NCBI GenBank assembly: GCA_964444975.1
Contig: CAYUJD010000030.1
Coordinates: 1 to 38,486 of the forward strand
DNA from: VBAS01 sp964444975
GTDB lineage: Bacteria > Bacteroidota > Bacteroidia > Chitinophagales > Chitinophagaceae
Direction of reading: 5' to 3'
Length of the DNA stretch: 38,486 nt
Part shown: positions 1 to 8,195 of the stretch, piece after piece
Numbering within the stretch: the stretch's first letter is position 1
How the letters are laid out: the number at the start of each line of letters is the position of its first letter
Program-made: the position numbers and the translations under genes
The notes under the pieces: model-generated
The model's input: only the letters and a program-made list of their open reading frames with translations
Told to the model about the DNA's origin: nothing
Database searches by the model: none

Positions 1-33
1 GAGAAAGTTAATAAATGATTTGAATAGCAATCA

Positions 34-81
34 AACCATTTAACCATTTGACAATTTAACTCTGTAACCAATCAACTAATC
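34..81. repeat. Degenerate octanucleotide tandem repeat
   Basis: Six consecutive 8-base units with consensus AACCATTT run from 34 to 81: AACCATTT twice, then GACAATTT, AACTCTGT, AACCAATC and AACTAATC. The array runs into the stop codon (TGA on the minus strand, at 72-74) of the adjacent small gene and supplies its final codons. The rest of 1-71 holds nothing else that I recognise. It looks like a decayed simple-sequence repeat of the kind scattered in Bacteroidota intergenic DNA. Confidence 0.5.
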
Positions 82-359
82 ATCTCTTTCACTATTTCTT
101 CCCATTCCTTTTCCAGCGACACAGAAGGTCTTTTTCTTCCTGCCCGCTTGTACCAGTAATCTGCATTCCATGTATCACCTTCCTTCCGGTGCAGGTAAGC
201 ATGGATCCATGCCGCATTTTTATCGTTAATATCCTGAATAATGGTATGCGCCTTATCCCAAGAGCCTTTGGCATCATACCATAAAGCCTGGAGATAACCG
301 GATAGAAAATCAGGTGGAGAGGCTGCAGAAATACTTTTATGGAACTGTTCAAAAGTCAT
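72..359 (-). CDS. Small conserved hypothetical protein
   Basis: This encodes a 95-residue soluble protein with no signal peptide or membrane segment. It is rich in Trp and Tyr, with a central stretch containing WYDAKGSWDKAH, HAYLHRKEGD and NADYWYKRAG. I recall similar short proteins in Bacteroidota and a few other phyla, always uncharacterised. The WxKA...DxxYWYxRAG pattern resembles a Sel1/TPR-like helical hairpin, which is an inference. I chose the ATG at 359; the same frame can be opened two codons earlier at a TTG, but ATG is preferred. About 215 bases separate it from the next minus-strand gene, so it is probably not tightly coupled to it. No function can be assigned. Confidence 0.7.
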   Translation of the reverse strand: MTFEQFHKSISAASPPDFLSGYLQALWYDAKGSWDKAHTIIQDINDKNAAWIHAYLHRKEGDTWNADYWYKRAGRKRPSVSLEKEWEEIVKEMIS

Positions 360-573
360 GATCAAAAATACAACGGCGTTTTATCACATTTCTTTCTTCC
401 TGAAAAAACATGCCAATGTGCAAATGATGATTACTGGGTTCAATGCGCTTGTTTTAAAGATGATAAAATTTGTAATAACAGACAATCAAGTTACCGGGGT
501 TTGTCGCTTTATTCTTCGCAGGAGAGGTGCAATAACAAGTAAACAGGAATGTTGTTTCCGGCAAACGGTTATA

Positions 574-1467
574 CTAATTCGCATAATATGCTGCAGCAAA
601 TGTTTTGGCAAAATCTTCCAGTTTGGTTTTACAGAAAACAACAGGCTGGTTTTTCCAGTAATCTTCCATCAGTTTGCCCGTATGTATGGCATGGCCCATT
701 TCAACATAATTTTTTGCGAACTCTTCAGGCAAACCCATTTGTTTCATGCCATCATAAGCCTGTGCATCGCTGAATATTATCCAGGGCAGATGGGGTTTAC
801 CCACAGCGGCTCCTAACACCGATGCAATTTCATCGGTGGTTCTTTCATCACCTGCGATGTAGCGGTGAGAATAACCGGAGAATTTCAGCGCTGATAATTC
901 TGCAAAAGCAAAATCAGCAATTTCAGCCGGGTTCACCAGCGGCATTTTAAAACCCGGCCCGCCGAAATTGGCGCCAATGATATTCATGTTTTTCACCATA
1001 GCCACACTGCGCAAAAAATTATTGAAAAAATAAACTGGCCGCAGGTGTTTGATGTTTACATCTTTCAGTTCATTCAGGGTTTGTTCTACACGGTAAAGAC
1101 CGCTCACCGGTCCGCAACCATCTGAATTATGCGCCCCCACGCTGCTCAGGTTCACAATATATTTTACGGCAGATGCTTTGATAGCTTCAGCATAGTTTTT
1201 TCCGATTTGTCCCATATAGGCTTTCATATCCTGTGCACTGAACGAAGGAGACAACATGGTATAAACAGCATTGGCGCCGGTAAAAGTTTTTTTCAGGAAC
1301 TCCAGGTCTTCAAAAGAGCCGATAGCAGCTTCGGCGCCCTGGTCCGTCAATGGTTTGAGGTGTTCGGGATTACGGCCAATTACGGTTACAGTATGACCCG
1401 CCTGCAGCAATTTTTCAGTGAGTGGCCTGGAAACATTACCTGCCGCTCCGGTAATTACAAATTTCAT
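574..1467 (-). CDS. NmrA-like NAD(P)-binding oxidoreductase
   Basis: This 297-residue protein begins MKFVITGAAGNVSRPLTEKL, a Rossmann glycine-rich loop (GxxGNxS) in the atypical-SDR/NmrA form. VIGRNPEHL follows the second strand, where the cofactor phosphate or ribose is read, and the Arg suggests NADP(H). The middle holds VNLSSVGAH, the usual strand before the active site, but there is no classical YxxxK; this is normal for NmrA-type proteins, some of which are sensors and others quinone or azo reductases. The gene is divergent from ruvB with 56 bases between starts. No substrate can be named. A stand-alone NAD(P)H-dependent reductase is the best reading. Confidence 0.8.
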   Translation of the reverse strand: MKFVITGAAGNVSRPLTEKLLQAGHTVTVIGRNPEHLKPLTDQGAEAAIGSFEDLEFLKKTFTGANAVYTMLSPSFSAQDMKAYMGQIGKNYAEAIKASAVKYIVNLSSVGAHNSDGCGPVSGLYRVEQTLNELKDVNIKHLRPVYFFNNFLRSVAMVKNMNIIGANFGGPGFKMPLVNPAEIADFAFAELSALKFSGYSHRYIAGDERTTDEIASVLGAAVGKPHLPWIIFSDAQAYDGMKQMGLPEEFAKNYVEMGHAIHTGKLMEDYWKNQPVVFCKTKLEDFAKTFAAAYYAN

Positions 1468-1523
1468 TTCATACGGTTTTGTAATTAATAAATTAGTTTT
1501 ACAAAAATTACGGAAAATATTTT

Positions 1524-2552
1524 ATGTCCAATCCTAATTTAAACAGCCGGAAAGAATTTTTAACCGCTGCAGAAAAAGAATTTGAAAACAATATCCGGCC
1601 GGCGCATATTGAGGAGTTTTCAGGACAGGCACAGATTATCGAAAACCTGAAAATTTTTATCAAGGCGGCAAAAATCCGCAGCGAAGCGCTGGATCATATT
1701 TTATTTCATGGCCCGCCGGGTTTGGGTAAAACAACTCTTTCAAGAATTGTGGCCAATGAAATGGGAGTGAACATCAGGGAAACCTCCGGCCCGGTAATTG
1801 AAAAACCCGGCGACCTGGCAGGACTGCTCACCAACCTGGAGCCCAACGATGTTTTGTTCATTGATGAAATTCACCGGCTAAGTACAGTAGTGGAAGAATA
1901 CCTGTACGCCGCCATGGAAGATTTTCGAATTGACATTATTATTGACAGCGGGCCCAATGCCCGCAGCGTGCAGATAAATCTCAATCCATTTACTTTAATT
2001 GGTGCTACCACACGAAGCGGGTTGCTCACAGCGCCACTGCTTTCACGGTTTGCCATCAAATCAAGGCTGGAGTATTACACGGCTGATGTGCTGAATAAAA
2101 TCATTCAGCGTTCATCCAAAATTCTTGGAGCCAAGATTTCAAAAGATGCGGTGGATGAAATCAGCCGACGCAGCCGTGGTACCCCCCGAATTGCAAACGG
2201 CTTGCTGAGACGGGTGAGAGATTTTGCACAGGTACTAAATGATGGAGAAATAGATATCGGGATAACTCAACATGCCCTGAAGGCACTAAACGTGGATGAG
2301 CATGGCCTGGATGATATGGACAACCGGATTCTTTCCGTCATCATCGAAAAATTCAAAGGCGGTCCCGTGGGCATCACCACTATTGCTACTGCTGTGGGCG
2401 AAGAAGCCGGCACGCTGGAAGAAGTGTACGAACCATTTTTAATACAGGAAGGATTTATACAGCGTACACCCAGAGGGAGGGAGGTTACTGCAAAGGCGTA
2501 TGAGCATTTGGGAAAAATGAAACCGGGTGCGGCAGGTACTTTATTTTCATGA
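1524..2552 (+). CDS. ruvB: Holliday junction branch migration helicase RuvB
   Basis: The 342-residue product has the full RuvB layout. The AAA+ core carries Walker A GPPGLGKTT (residues 63-71), Walker B FIDEIH (112-117) and sensor 1 GATTR (160-164), with the arginine-finger region at SRF (174-176). It is followed by the small AAA+ lid (RGTPRIANGLLRR) and the winged-helix DNA-binding end (FIQRTPRGREVT). RuvB is the hexameric motor that, with RuvA, drives branch migration of Holliday junctions in recombinational repair. Length matches the family. Neither ruvA nor ruvC is adjacent, which is usual in Bacteroidota. The gene ends 47 bases before the convergent response-regulator gene. Confidence 0.97.
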   Translation: MSNPNLNSRKEFLTAAEKEFENNIRPAHIEEFSGQAQIIENLKIFIKAAKIRSEALDHILFHGPPGLGKTTLSRIVANEMGVNIRETSGPVIEKPGDLAGLLTNLEPNDVLFIDEIHRLSTVVEEYLYAAMEDFRIDIIIDSGPNARSVQINLNPFTLIGATTRSGLLTAPLLSRFAIKSRLEYYTADVLNKIIQRSSKILGAKISKDAVDEISRRSRGTPRIANGLLRRVRDFAQVLNDGEIDIGITQHALKALNVDEHGLDDMDNRILSVIIEKFKGGPVGITTIATAVGEEAGTLEEVYEPFLIQEGFIQRTPRGREVTAKAYEHLGKMKPGAAGTLFS

Positions 2553-2580
2553 ATAAAAAGGAGAAGCTCCGTTTCATCCT

Positions 2581-2599
2581 CCCCTTTAGGGGATAGGGG
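2581..2599. repeat. C/G palindromic intergenic repeat, copy 1
   Basis: CCCC-TTTA-GGGG (2581-2592) followed by a spare GGGG run (2596-2599) sits in the 47-base gap between the convergent ends of ruvB and the response-regulator gene, touching the latter's stop codon. The same hairpin-plus-spare-G-run arrangement recurs at 35197-35215 and, with longer stems, at 10344-10375. It could act as a weak bidirectional transcription stop. A small GGAG/CTCC hairpin lies just before it (2560-2570). Confidence 0.6.
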
Positions 2600-3295
2600 C
2601 TACTGCACTACCAGCCGGAAACCATTGCCATGAATATTCACAATCTCAATTTTCGGGTCATTCTTTAAATATTTTCTCAGCTTGGCGATATATACATCCA
2701 TGCTGCGGCCGTTGAAGTACGTATCGCTGCCCCAGATTTTCTTCAATGCCTGCTCCCGCGGCAACAGGTCATTCAGGTGTTCGGCCAGCATTTTCAGCAG
2801 TTCATTTTCTTTAGGCGATAAAGTTTGTGTGATGCCGCCATGCGAAAGCTGGCGCAGCCGGGGATTGAAATGATAGCTGGCCAGGTCAAATTCCCTGTTT
2901 TCTGCTTCTTTATTTATTTCTTCATTGCGTTTCAGGATGGCTTTTATTTTCAGCAGCAGCACTTCACTGTCGAAAGGTTTGGTGATGTAGTCGTCGGCGC
3001 CGAGCTTGTAGCCCTGAATTACATCTTCCTTCATCGTTTTGGCGCTGATGAAAAACAGCGGGATATCCGGGTCCACATCGCGGATTTCTTCGGCCAGCGT
3101 AAAACCGTCCATGTTCGGCATCATCACATCCAGCAGGCAGATTTCAAATTTTTCACGTTGGAATGCCGCCAGGCCAAGACGCCCGTCCCTTTCAAGTGTC
3201 ACATCATAATCGTTCAGCTCAAGATAATTTTTTAAAACGGTGCCCAGGTTCTGGTCATCTTCGCACAGCAGGATTTTGTGTTTTTTCCCTTCCAT
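2600..3295 (-). CDS. OmpR/PhoB-family response regulator (RprY-like)
   Basis: This is a 231-residue two-domain response regulator. The receiver has the acidic pair after CEDD (residues 12-14), phospho-acceptor Asp56 in LLDVMMP, switch Ser84 and Lys106 in ITKPF. A winged-helix output domain (SPKENELLKML, then SMDVYIAKLRKYL) completes it. It resembles the Bacteroidota RprY group. I start it at the ATG at 3295, giving MEGKKHKILL; a longer frame up to 3412 exists but reads through a palindromic repeat and does not look like protein. No histidine kinase is next to it, so its partner must lie elsewhere. Targets cannot be told from the sequence. Confidence 0.92.
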   Translation of the reverse strand: MEGKKHKILLCEDDQNLGTVLKNYLELNDYDVTLERDGRLGLAAFQREKFEICLLDVMMPNMDGFTLAEEIRDVDPDIPLFFISAKTMKEDVIQGYKLGADDYITKPFDSEVLLLKIKAILKRNEEINKEAENREFDLASYHFNPRLRQLSHGGITQTLSPKENELLKMLAEHLNDLLPREQALKKIWGSDTYFNGRSMDVYIAKLRKYLKNDPKIEIVNIHGNGFRLVVQ

Positions 3296-3322
3296 GATAT
3301 TTAGTTTAGGTTGATTTTTTTT

Positions 3323-3361
3323 GCATCCCCCTTCTCCATTCATGAAGAAGGGCAGGGGATG
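3323..3361. repeat. C/G palindromic intergenic repeat, copy 2
   Basis: CATCCCC at 3323-3329 pairs with GGGGATG at 3355-3361, and an inner arm (CCTTCT with AGAAGG) continues the imperfect stem. On the minus strand it reads CCTCATCCCCTGCCC at one side, close to the copy at 10344-10375 upstream of the copper ATPase. It lies about 28 bases upstream of the response-regulator start codon and explains the spurious N-terminal extension of that frame. Confidence 0.6.
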
Positions 3362-3464
3362 AGGCTGCAAATAAAGATAAAGCAAATCCGGGGTTGAAGA
3401 TCCGCCGTTCAATTTTTTGTTAAAAGAAGTGACGGTTGCCGGATAAATCTCGCAGGAACTAAGC

Positions 3465-3472
3465 TATTTTTG
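3465..3472 (+). promoter_or_regulatory. Bacteroidota -7 promoter box for the GroES-like gene
   Basis: TATTTTTG matches the TAnnTTTG -7 consensus of Bacteroidota primary-sigma promoters. It ends 17 bases before the ATG at 3490. I see no good TTTG -33 box at the expected distance, so the call rests on the -7 box and its position. Confidence 0.4.
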
Positions 3473-3489
3473 CCAATCAACTTTCTGTT

Positions 3490-3867
3490 ATGGCCATGCA
3501 TCTGACGCCGGATAACCGGCTGAAAAAACTGATTGTGATTGGCGACCGGGTACTGATAAAACCCACCCGCCCCGACGAACGCACAGCCAGTGGTCTGTAC
3601 CTGCCGCCCGGCGTACAGGAAAAAGAAAAAGTACAGCAGGGTTACGTTATCAAAACCGGGCCGGGTTATGTGATACCTATGCCGATGGAAGAAGAAAGCT
3701 GGAAGGGTGAAGAAGAACAGGTGAAATATGTGCCGCTGCAGGCAAAGGAAGGTGACCTGGCTATTTTTTTACTAAGCGGCGCCACCGAAGTGATGTATGA
3801 AAGCGAAAAATATTTCATCGTGCCGCAAAGCGCCATCCTGATGCTGGAGAGGGAAGAGGAGTTATGA
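3490..3867 (+). CDS. GroES-like (Cpn10) protein, orphan
   Basis: This 125-residue protein has the Cpn10 fold signature: LIVIGDRVLIKP at the first strands, a mobile-loop-like segment ending SGLYLPP, GYVIKTGPG in the roof/base region, and GDLAIF plus FIVPQSAILML at the end. True GroES is about 95 residues; the extra length is a central acidic insertion (about residues 67-80). There is no groEL beside it. The mobile loop carries LYL where canonical GroES has IVL, so binding to GroEL is possible but unproven. It is probably a paralogue of the housekeeping co-chaperonin. An alternative ATG lies two codons in. It has its own promoter-like box and a strong terminator, so it is likely a single-gene transcript. 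Confidence 0.85.
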   Translation: MAMHLTPDNRLKKLIVIGDRVLIKPTRPDERTASGLYLPPGVQEKEKVQQGYVIKTGPGYVIPMPMEEESWKGEEEQVKYVPLQAKEGDLAIFLLSGATEVMYESEKYFIVPQSAILMLEREEEL

Positions 3868-3889
3868 TTTTAAATTTTTGATTTGAATT

Positions 3890-3922
3890 TACCGGTTTGT
3901 AGCGCAAGCCGGTATTTTTTTT
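3890..3922 (+). terminator. Intrinsic terminator after the GroES-like gene
   Basis: TACCGGTTTG (3890-3899) pairs with CAAGCCGGTA (3905-3914) in a ten-base stem with one G-U pair and a five-base loop. Eight T residues (3915-3922) follow directly. This is the clearest Rho-independent terminator in the window and separates the GroES-like gene from the ATPase gene that starts 22 bases later. Confidence 0.8.
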
Positions 3923-3943
3923 ATCTTTCATAAATTCTTTTCT

Positions 3944-5488
3944 ATGCCCGGTAAAGCAAATTTTTCTGAAGCCGTAAAGACCGGCTATTCTTTCCATGGC
4001 GAAGCTTACAAAATCGGCTGCGCCATGCTGGATGGCGAAGTGGTGAGTGGCGCCGATGTTTTTCTGCCGCTTAAAACCATGAACCGCCACGGACTGATTG
4101 CCGGCGCCACCGGCACGGGCAAAACCAAAACCCTGCAGGTGCTGAGTGAAATCCTCAGTGATGCCAGTGTGCCGGTCGTTATGATGGACATTAAAGGCGA
4201 CCTGAGCGGTATTGCTGCGGCAGGAGCTATGAATGAAAAAATCATGGCACGGGTTCAGAAGCTTGGTATCGAGTTTAAACCCGCTGCATACCCGGTCGAA
4301 TTGCTCACATTGAGTAATCAAAAAGGTACAAGGTTAAGAGCAACGGTAAGTGAATTCGGCCCGGTGCTGCTTTCAAAAATTCTCGGGCTGAATGATACAC
4401 AGGGCGGCTTTGTGGCAATCATCTTCAAATATTGTGACGATAACAAACTGCCCCTGCTTGACCTGAAAGATTTTATCAAAGTGCTTCAATATATCAGTGA
4501 TGAGGGTAAAGCGGAGCTGGAAAAAACCTATGGCAAAATTTCCACTACAAGTACTGGAACGATTCTGCGAAAAGTAATTGAACTGCAGCAGCAGGGCGCT
4601 GATTTGTTTTTTGGCGAAACCAGTTTTGATGTGGACGACCTGATGCGCATCAGCGACGACGGCCGGGGAATGATTTCTGTCATCCGGGTTACCGACATAC
4701 AGGATAAACCCAAATTGTTTTCCACCTTCATGCTCCAGTTGCTGGCAGAATTGTATGCCGCCTGTCCCGAAGAAGGGGACCTGGATAAACCCAAACTGGT
4801 GATGTTTATTGATGAGGCCCACCTGATTTTCCAGGAAGCCAGCGATGCGCTGCAGCAGCAGGTTGAAACCATCATCAAGCTCATCCGCTCCAAAGGCATC
4901 GGCATTTTTTTCTGTACCCAGAACCCAATGGATGTGCCTGCATCAGTATTGGCTCAACTGGGATTGAAAGTGCAGCATGCACTCAGGGCATTTACTGCAG
5001 CCGACAGAAAGATGATAAAACAAACGGCGGAGAATTATCCCGAAACGGAATTTTATAAAACAGAAGATTTGATTACACAACTTGGCATCGGTGAAGCGCT
5101 GGTTACACTGCTGAATGAAAAAGGCATTCCCACGCCGCTGGTGCATTGCATGCTTCGGCCGCCGCAAAGCCGTATGGATATTTTATCGGATGATGAAATA
5201 GAAACACTGGTAAGCAAATCAAAAATTGCTGCCAGGTACAACAATGCCGTTGACAGTCAAAGCGCCTACGAGCTCCTGACTGAAAAACTGAGCGAGGCGG
5301 CTGATAGAAACGAAGAAATGAAAGAAGAAAGAGAGATAAAACGTATGGCACGTAAAGAAGAAACTATTTTCGACAACCCGATGGTGAAGCAGATGGGCCG
5401 CACGGCCGCCAGTGTCATTACCCGGTCACTGCTTGGAGTTTTAGGGTTGGGCGGAAGTACAAGAAGAAGGAGAAGGTCGCTGTTTTGA
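3944..5488 (+). CDS. HerA-like ATPase, DUF853/YjgR family
   Basis: The 514-residue protein is a RecA-fold ATPase of the HerA/FtsK superfamily. Walker A is GATGTGKT (residues 54-61) and Walker B is LVMFIDEAH (285-293). FFCTQNPMDVP is the sensor strand, and residues 245-265 lead into the second core segment. The end is strongly basic, with an Arg run just before the final SLF. The family (E. coli YjgR) is widespread and commonly annotated as a HerA-like helicase, but its cellular role is unknown; DNA translocation is inferred from fold only. No NurA nuclease partner is adjacent. The T-tract of the preceding terminator runs to 22 bases before the start, and the SDR frame follows after a few bases. 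Confidence 0.9.
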   Translation: MPGKANFSEAVKTGYSFHGEAYKIGCAMLDGEVVSGADVFLPLKTMNRHGLIAGATGTGKTKTLQVLSEILSDASVPVVMMDIKGDLSGIAAAGAMNEKIMARVQKLGIEFKPAAYPVELLTLSNQKGTRLRATVSEFGPVLLSKILGLNDTQGGFVAIIFKYCDDNKLPLLDLKDFIKVLQYISDEGKAELEKTYGKISTTSTGTILRKVIELQQQGADLFFGETSFDVDDLMRISDDGRGMISVIRVTDIQDKPKLFSTFMLQLLAELYAACPEEGDLDKPKLVMFIDEAHLIFQEASDALQQQVETIIKLIRSKGIGIFFCTQNPMDVPASVLAQLGLKVQHALRAFTAADRKMIKQTAENYPETEFYKTEDLITQLGIGEALVTLLNEKGIPTPLVHCMLRPPQSRMDILSDDEIETLVSKSKIAARYNNAVDSQSAYELLTEKLSEAADRNEEMKEEREIKRMARKEETIFDNPMVKQMGRTAASVITRSLLGVLGLGGSTRRRRRSLF

Positions 5489-5492
5489 TAGT

Positions 5493-5522
5493 ATGAAAAC
5501 CGTATTAGTTGACATTACGTAA
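5493..5522 (+). other. Nine-codon upstream micro-ORF in frame with the SDR gene
   Basis: An ATG at 5493 opens the peptide MKTVLVDIT and stops at TAA (5520-5522). It is in the same frame as the SDR coding region that follows, and its start resembles the usual opening of such genes (compare LKTVFITGG just downstream). It is either a relic of a duplicated 5' end or a leader peptide; the sequence alone cannot decide. Confidence 0.35.
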
Positions 5523-5537
5523 GTATTTCCCAAAAAA

Positions 5538-6182
5538 CTGAAAACAGTTTTCATCACCGGGGGAACGGGCTATATTGGCAGGCGGCTGATAAAAAAATTG
5601 CTCCAAAAAAATCACCGTGTCATGGCCCTGGTAAGGCTTGGCAGTGAACAGAAAGTGCCGCATGGTACTGAAATAATTGTGGCCAATCCCTTTGATGCAA
5701 AATCATTTGAACCTGCCATTCCTGCTGGGGCTGTGTTTGTTCAGTTGCTTGGCGTATCTCATCCATCGCCAAAGAAAGCGCAGCAGTTCAGGGAAATTGA
5801 TTTAAGAAGTGTGAAAGCATCGGCTGATGCAGCAGCAAAGGCCGGCGTTTCGCATTTTATTTATGTAAGCGTGGCAATGGCACCATCGGGTTTGATGAAA
5901 ACATTCCAGGATGTGAGAAGGGAAGGTGAAGAATATTGTTTAAGCAAAAAAATGAACTGCACATTTATCCGCCCCTGGTATGTGCTGGGCCCGGGGCACT
6001 GGTGGCCGCTGCTGTTATTTCCTTTTTATGGATTGGCCGAACTGGTACCATCGTGGCGGGCCCAAGCCCGAAGCAAGGCATTGGTGACAATTGAGCAAAT
6101 GATAACTACACTGGTAAAAGCTGTTGAAGCTGACCCGTTGCCGCAACGCATTATGGAAATAAAAGATATCCGAAGCAGGTAA
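5538..6182 (+). CDS. NAD(P)-binding SDR/NmrA-like protein with non-ATG start
   Basis: The frame encodes LKTVFITGGTGYIGRRL, a complete Rossmann glycine motif (GGTGYIG), followed by VMALVRLGSEQ, FVQLLGVSHPSP, HFIYVSVAMAP and FIRPWYVLGPGHWW, the usual order of atypical SDR/epimerase-like proteins. At about 214 residues it is short for the family. No ATG exists between the in-frame TAA at 5520 and the glycine motif. The candidate starts are CTG at 5538, chosen here because it keeps the whole fold, or TTG at 5598, which would cut off the cofactor loop. It may be a gene with a damaged 5' end. It ends one base before the convergent recQ gene. Substrate unknown. Confidence 0.65.
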   Translation: MKTVFITGGTGYIGRRLIKKLLQKNHRVMALVRLGSEQKVPHGTEIIVANPFDAKSFEPAIPAGAVFVQLLGVSHPSPKKAQQFREIDLRSVKASADAAAKAGVSHFIYVSVAMAPSGLMKTFQDVRREGEEYCLSKKMNCTFIRPWYVLGPGHWWPLLLFPFYGLAELVPSWRAQARSKALVTIEQMITTLVKAVEADPLPQRIMEIKDIRSR

Positions 6183-6183
6183 T

Positions 6184-8088
6184 TTATTTCAGCCGCACCC
6201 AGCCGGCATGATCCATTTCAATTTTATTTTCTGCCTGGAGGAACTCAAGCACTTTCCGTGCTTTTTCTCTTTTTATGTTGCCCAGTTGATCCATCAGTTC
6301 TTTTGAAGGCAGCGGCTGGGGAGCCAGCGCCGTTTGAATGCGGTGACTGATTTTTTCAAACTCCTTTTCATCAATCTGCAGTTTTTTTAGCCGCAGGCAA
6401 TTGTCACACACGCCGCAAATGTGCAGTTTGTGATCACCGAAATAGGTACCGATGATTTTGCTGCGGCATACCCCCGCTTCCTGCACATACTGAATCATCT
6501 GTTTTACACGGGTAATAAATTTTTCTTTGCGGCGGTTAAATAAATCCATATTGATAAAAAGATCTTCTGTTCGTACCCGGTTTTTCGACAGGTAAAGCTG
6601 CGGGCTGTCCTTTTGCGGTTCGTATTGTATGATGCCGAACCGGTGAAGCCGCAGCAGGTCCTTTTTTATTTCTTCCACGTCTTTTTTCAGCAGGCGGATG
6701 AGTACCGTTTCAGAAATGGAAGCGGGGAAATCAAAAATGCCTTCATAGGCACGCAGCAGCGCTTTAATCGCCGGCTCCAGTTCAGGATGCGCTTCTTCAA
6801 ATTCATATAAAGCTTCTTTTGTTGTGGTAAACTTTACTTTCGACGGAAGGAAAACCTGCTCGTTCATTGCCAGCCAGTCGTCCTGCTCCAGTGCTTTCAG
6901 TGCATACACAGCCGTGTGACTGCTGAGTTTGAATTTTTTTATAAAATCGCTGATGTCGAAATCAAAATAATTTCCTTCGCCGCTGCCGGCGGGGATTTGC
7001 AAATAGTTAGCTGCGCATTGGTACACATGCTTTATGTCATTCAGCGAAGGGTAGCGGATAGCTGCCATGTTTTCCAGTTCGGCAATGTCTTTATCGTCAT
7101 AAAGTAATACAGCGTAAGCCTTCTGTCCGTCTCTGCCGGCACGGCCGGCTTCCTGGTAATAATTTTCCAGGCAATCAGGAGCGTCGGCATGAATCACTGC
7201 CCGCACATCGGGTTTGTCAATGCCCATGCCGAAGGCATTGGTGCAAACAATGACTCTTGTTTTGTTTTGAATCCACGCTTCCTGCCGTTTATTTCTTTCA
7301 TCCTGGGGCAAACCGGCATGGTAAAAATCAGCGGATATATCCTGTAGTTGCAGCAGTTCAGCAATTTCTTTGGTCCGTTTCCTGCTTTTGCAATATACGA
7401 TGGCGCTGCCGGGCACTTTAGCCAGCACTTCTATCACTTTGTTGATTTTGGAATCAACTTTAAATACACTGTACGATAAATTTTTTCTTTCAAATGACTG
7501 GCGGAAAATTATTTTTTCCCTGAAGTGTAATTTGTCACAAATATCATCTTGTACTTCTTTGGTGGCAGAAGCTGTTAATGCCAGCACCGGAACGCCCGGC
7601 AATTCTTCCCGCAAAGCTGCAATGCGCAAATACGGCGGACGGAAATCATAACCCCATTGTGAAATGCAGTGAGCTTCATCAACGGCCACCAGGTTCACAT
7701 GCATGCCGGGCAGGTATTCTTTGAAAAGATTTGTTTCCAGCCGTTCGGGAGAAACGTAAAGAAATTTGCAGTTGCTGTTCCCGGCCACTTTCAGTGTATT
7801 TATCACTTCGCTGCGGCTCATACCGGAGTAAACAGCAAAGGCCGTGATGTTTTTTCTGCGCAGGTTTTCCACCTGGTCTTTCATCAGGGCAATCAGCGGA
7901 GAGATAACTAGACAAAGTCCTTCTTTTGCCAGTGCCGGCACCTGGTAGCAAATGGATTTACCCCCGCCGGTAGGCATTAATGCCAGTGTGTCCCTTCCTT
8001 CAAGAACAGATTCTATCACTTCCTGCTGTAGCGGCCGGAATGAATCATAGCTCCAATATTCTTTTAATATTTTATGGATATCAGCCAA
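6184..8088 (-). CDS. recQ: RecQ-family ATP-dependent DNA helicase
   Basis: This is a superfamily 2 helicase. The order is FRPLQQEVI (Q-motif/motif 0), motif I MPTGGGKS, motif II DEAH followed by CISQWGYDFRP (the RecQ aromatic loop), motif III ALTASAT, motif V GMGIDKPDVR and motif VI QEAGRAGRDG. A zinc site follows (CRSKI...CGVCDNC), then a short winged-helix-like end; no HRDC domain is evident. RecQ unwinds 3'-tailed duplexes in recombination and fork repair. I start it at TTG 8088 (giving LADIHKILKEYW). The longer frame from the ATG at 8199 would translate a structured intergenic repeat and overlap the copA stop codon, so I reject it. The start codon is the uncertain part, not the identity. 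Confidence 0.9.
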   Translation of the reverse strand: MADIHKILKEYWSYDSFRPLQQEVIESVLEGRDTLALMPTGGGKSICYQVPALAKEGLCLVISPLIALMKDQVENLRRKNITAFAVYSGMSRSEVINTLKVAGNSNCKFLYVSPERLETNLFKEYLPGMHVNLVAVDEAHCISQWGYDFRPPYLRIAALREELPGVPVLALTASATKEVQDDICDKLHFREKIIFRQSFERKNLSYSVFKVDSKINKVIEVLAKVPGSAIVYCKSRKRTKEIAELLQLQDISADFYHAGLPQDERNKRQEAWIQNKTRVIVCTNAFGMGIDKPDVRAVIHADAPDCLENYYQEAGRAGRDGQKAYAVLLYDDKDIAELENMAAIRYPSLNDIKHVYQCAANYLQIPAGSGEGNYFDFDISDFIKKFKLSSHTAVYALKALEQDDWLAMNEQVFLPSKVKFTTTKEALYEFEEAHPELEPAIKALLRAYEGIFDFPASISETVLIRLLKKDVEEIKKDLLRLHRFGIIQYEPQKDSPQLYLSKNRVRTEDLFINMDLFNRRKEKFITRVKQMIQYVQEAGVCRSKIIGTYFGDHKLHICGVCDNCLRLKKLQIDEKEFEKISHRIQTALAPQPLPSKELMDQLGNIKREKARKVLEFLQAENKIEMDHAGWVRLK

Positions 8089-8127
8089 GAAAATAAAAAT
8101 GTTGTACGATGAAGTTAAGAAAGAAAG

Positions 8128-8191
8128 TTGCCACGGAGACACGGAAATCGGAGAGGGATAATATCCGTGTTGCTTCGTGCCTCCGTGGCAA
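8128..8191. repeat. Large inverted repeat between recQ and copA
   Basis: TTGCCACGGAG (8128-8138) is perfectly complementary to CTCCGTGGCAA (8181-8191). An inner arm ACACGGA (8139-8145) pairs with TCCGTGT (8164-8170), leaving ten bases unpaired on the right arm and an 18-base loop. It lies between the copA stop and the recQ start, both on the minus strand, so it could end the copA transcript or stabilise its 3' end. It resembles dispersed CCACGGAG-type intergenic palindromes. Confidence 0.75.
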
Positions 8192-8195
8192 AATA

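Noticed and set aside
358..816. A 152-codon plus-strand frame
   Set aside because: It overlaps the 3' part of the NmrA-like gene antisense, and the composition is not protein-like.
2600..3412. Longer form of the response regulator
   Set aside because: The first 39 residues are translated from a palindromic intergenic repeat. The receiver domain starts normally at MEGKKHKILL.
8128..8191. Intrinsic terminator for copA
   Set aside because: The hairpin is strong but has no T-tract on the required side, so I list it as an inverted repeat only.
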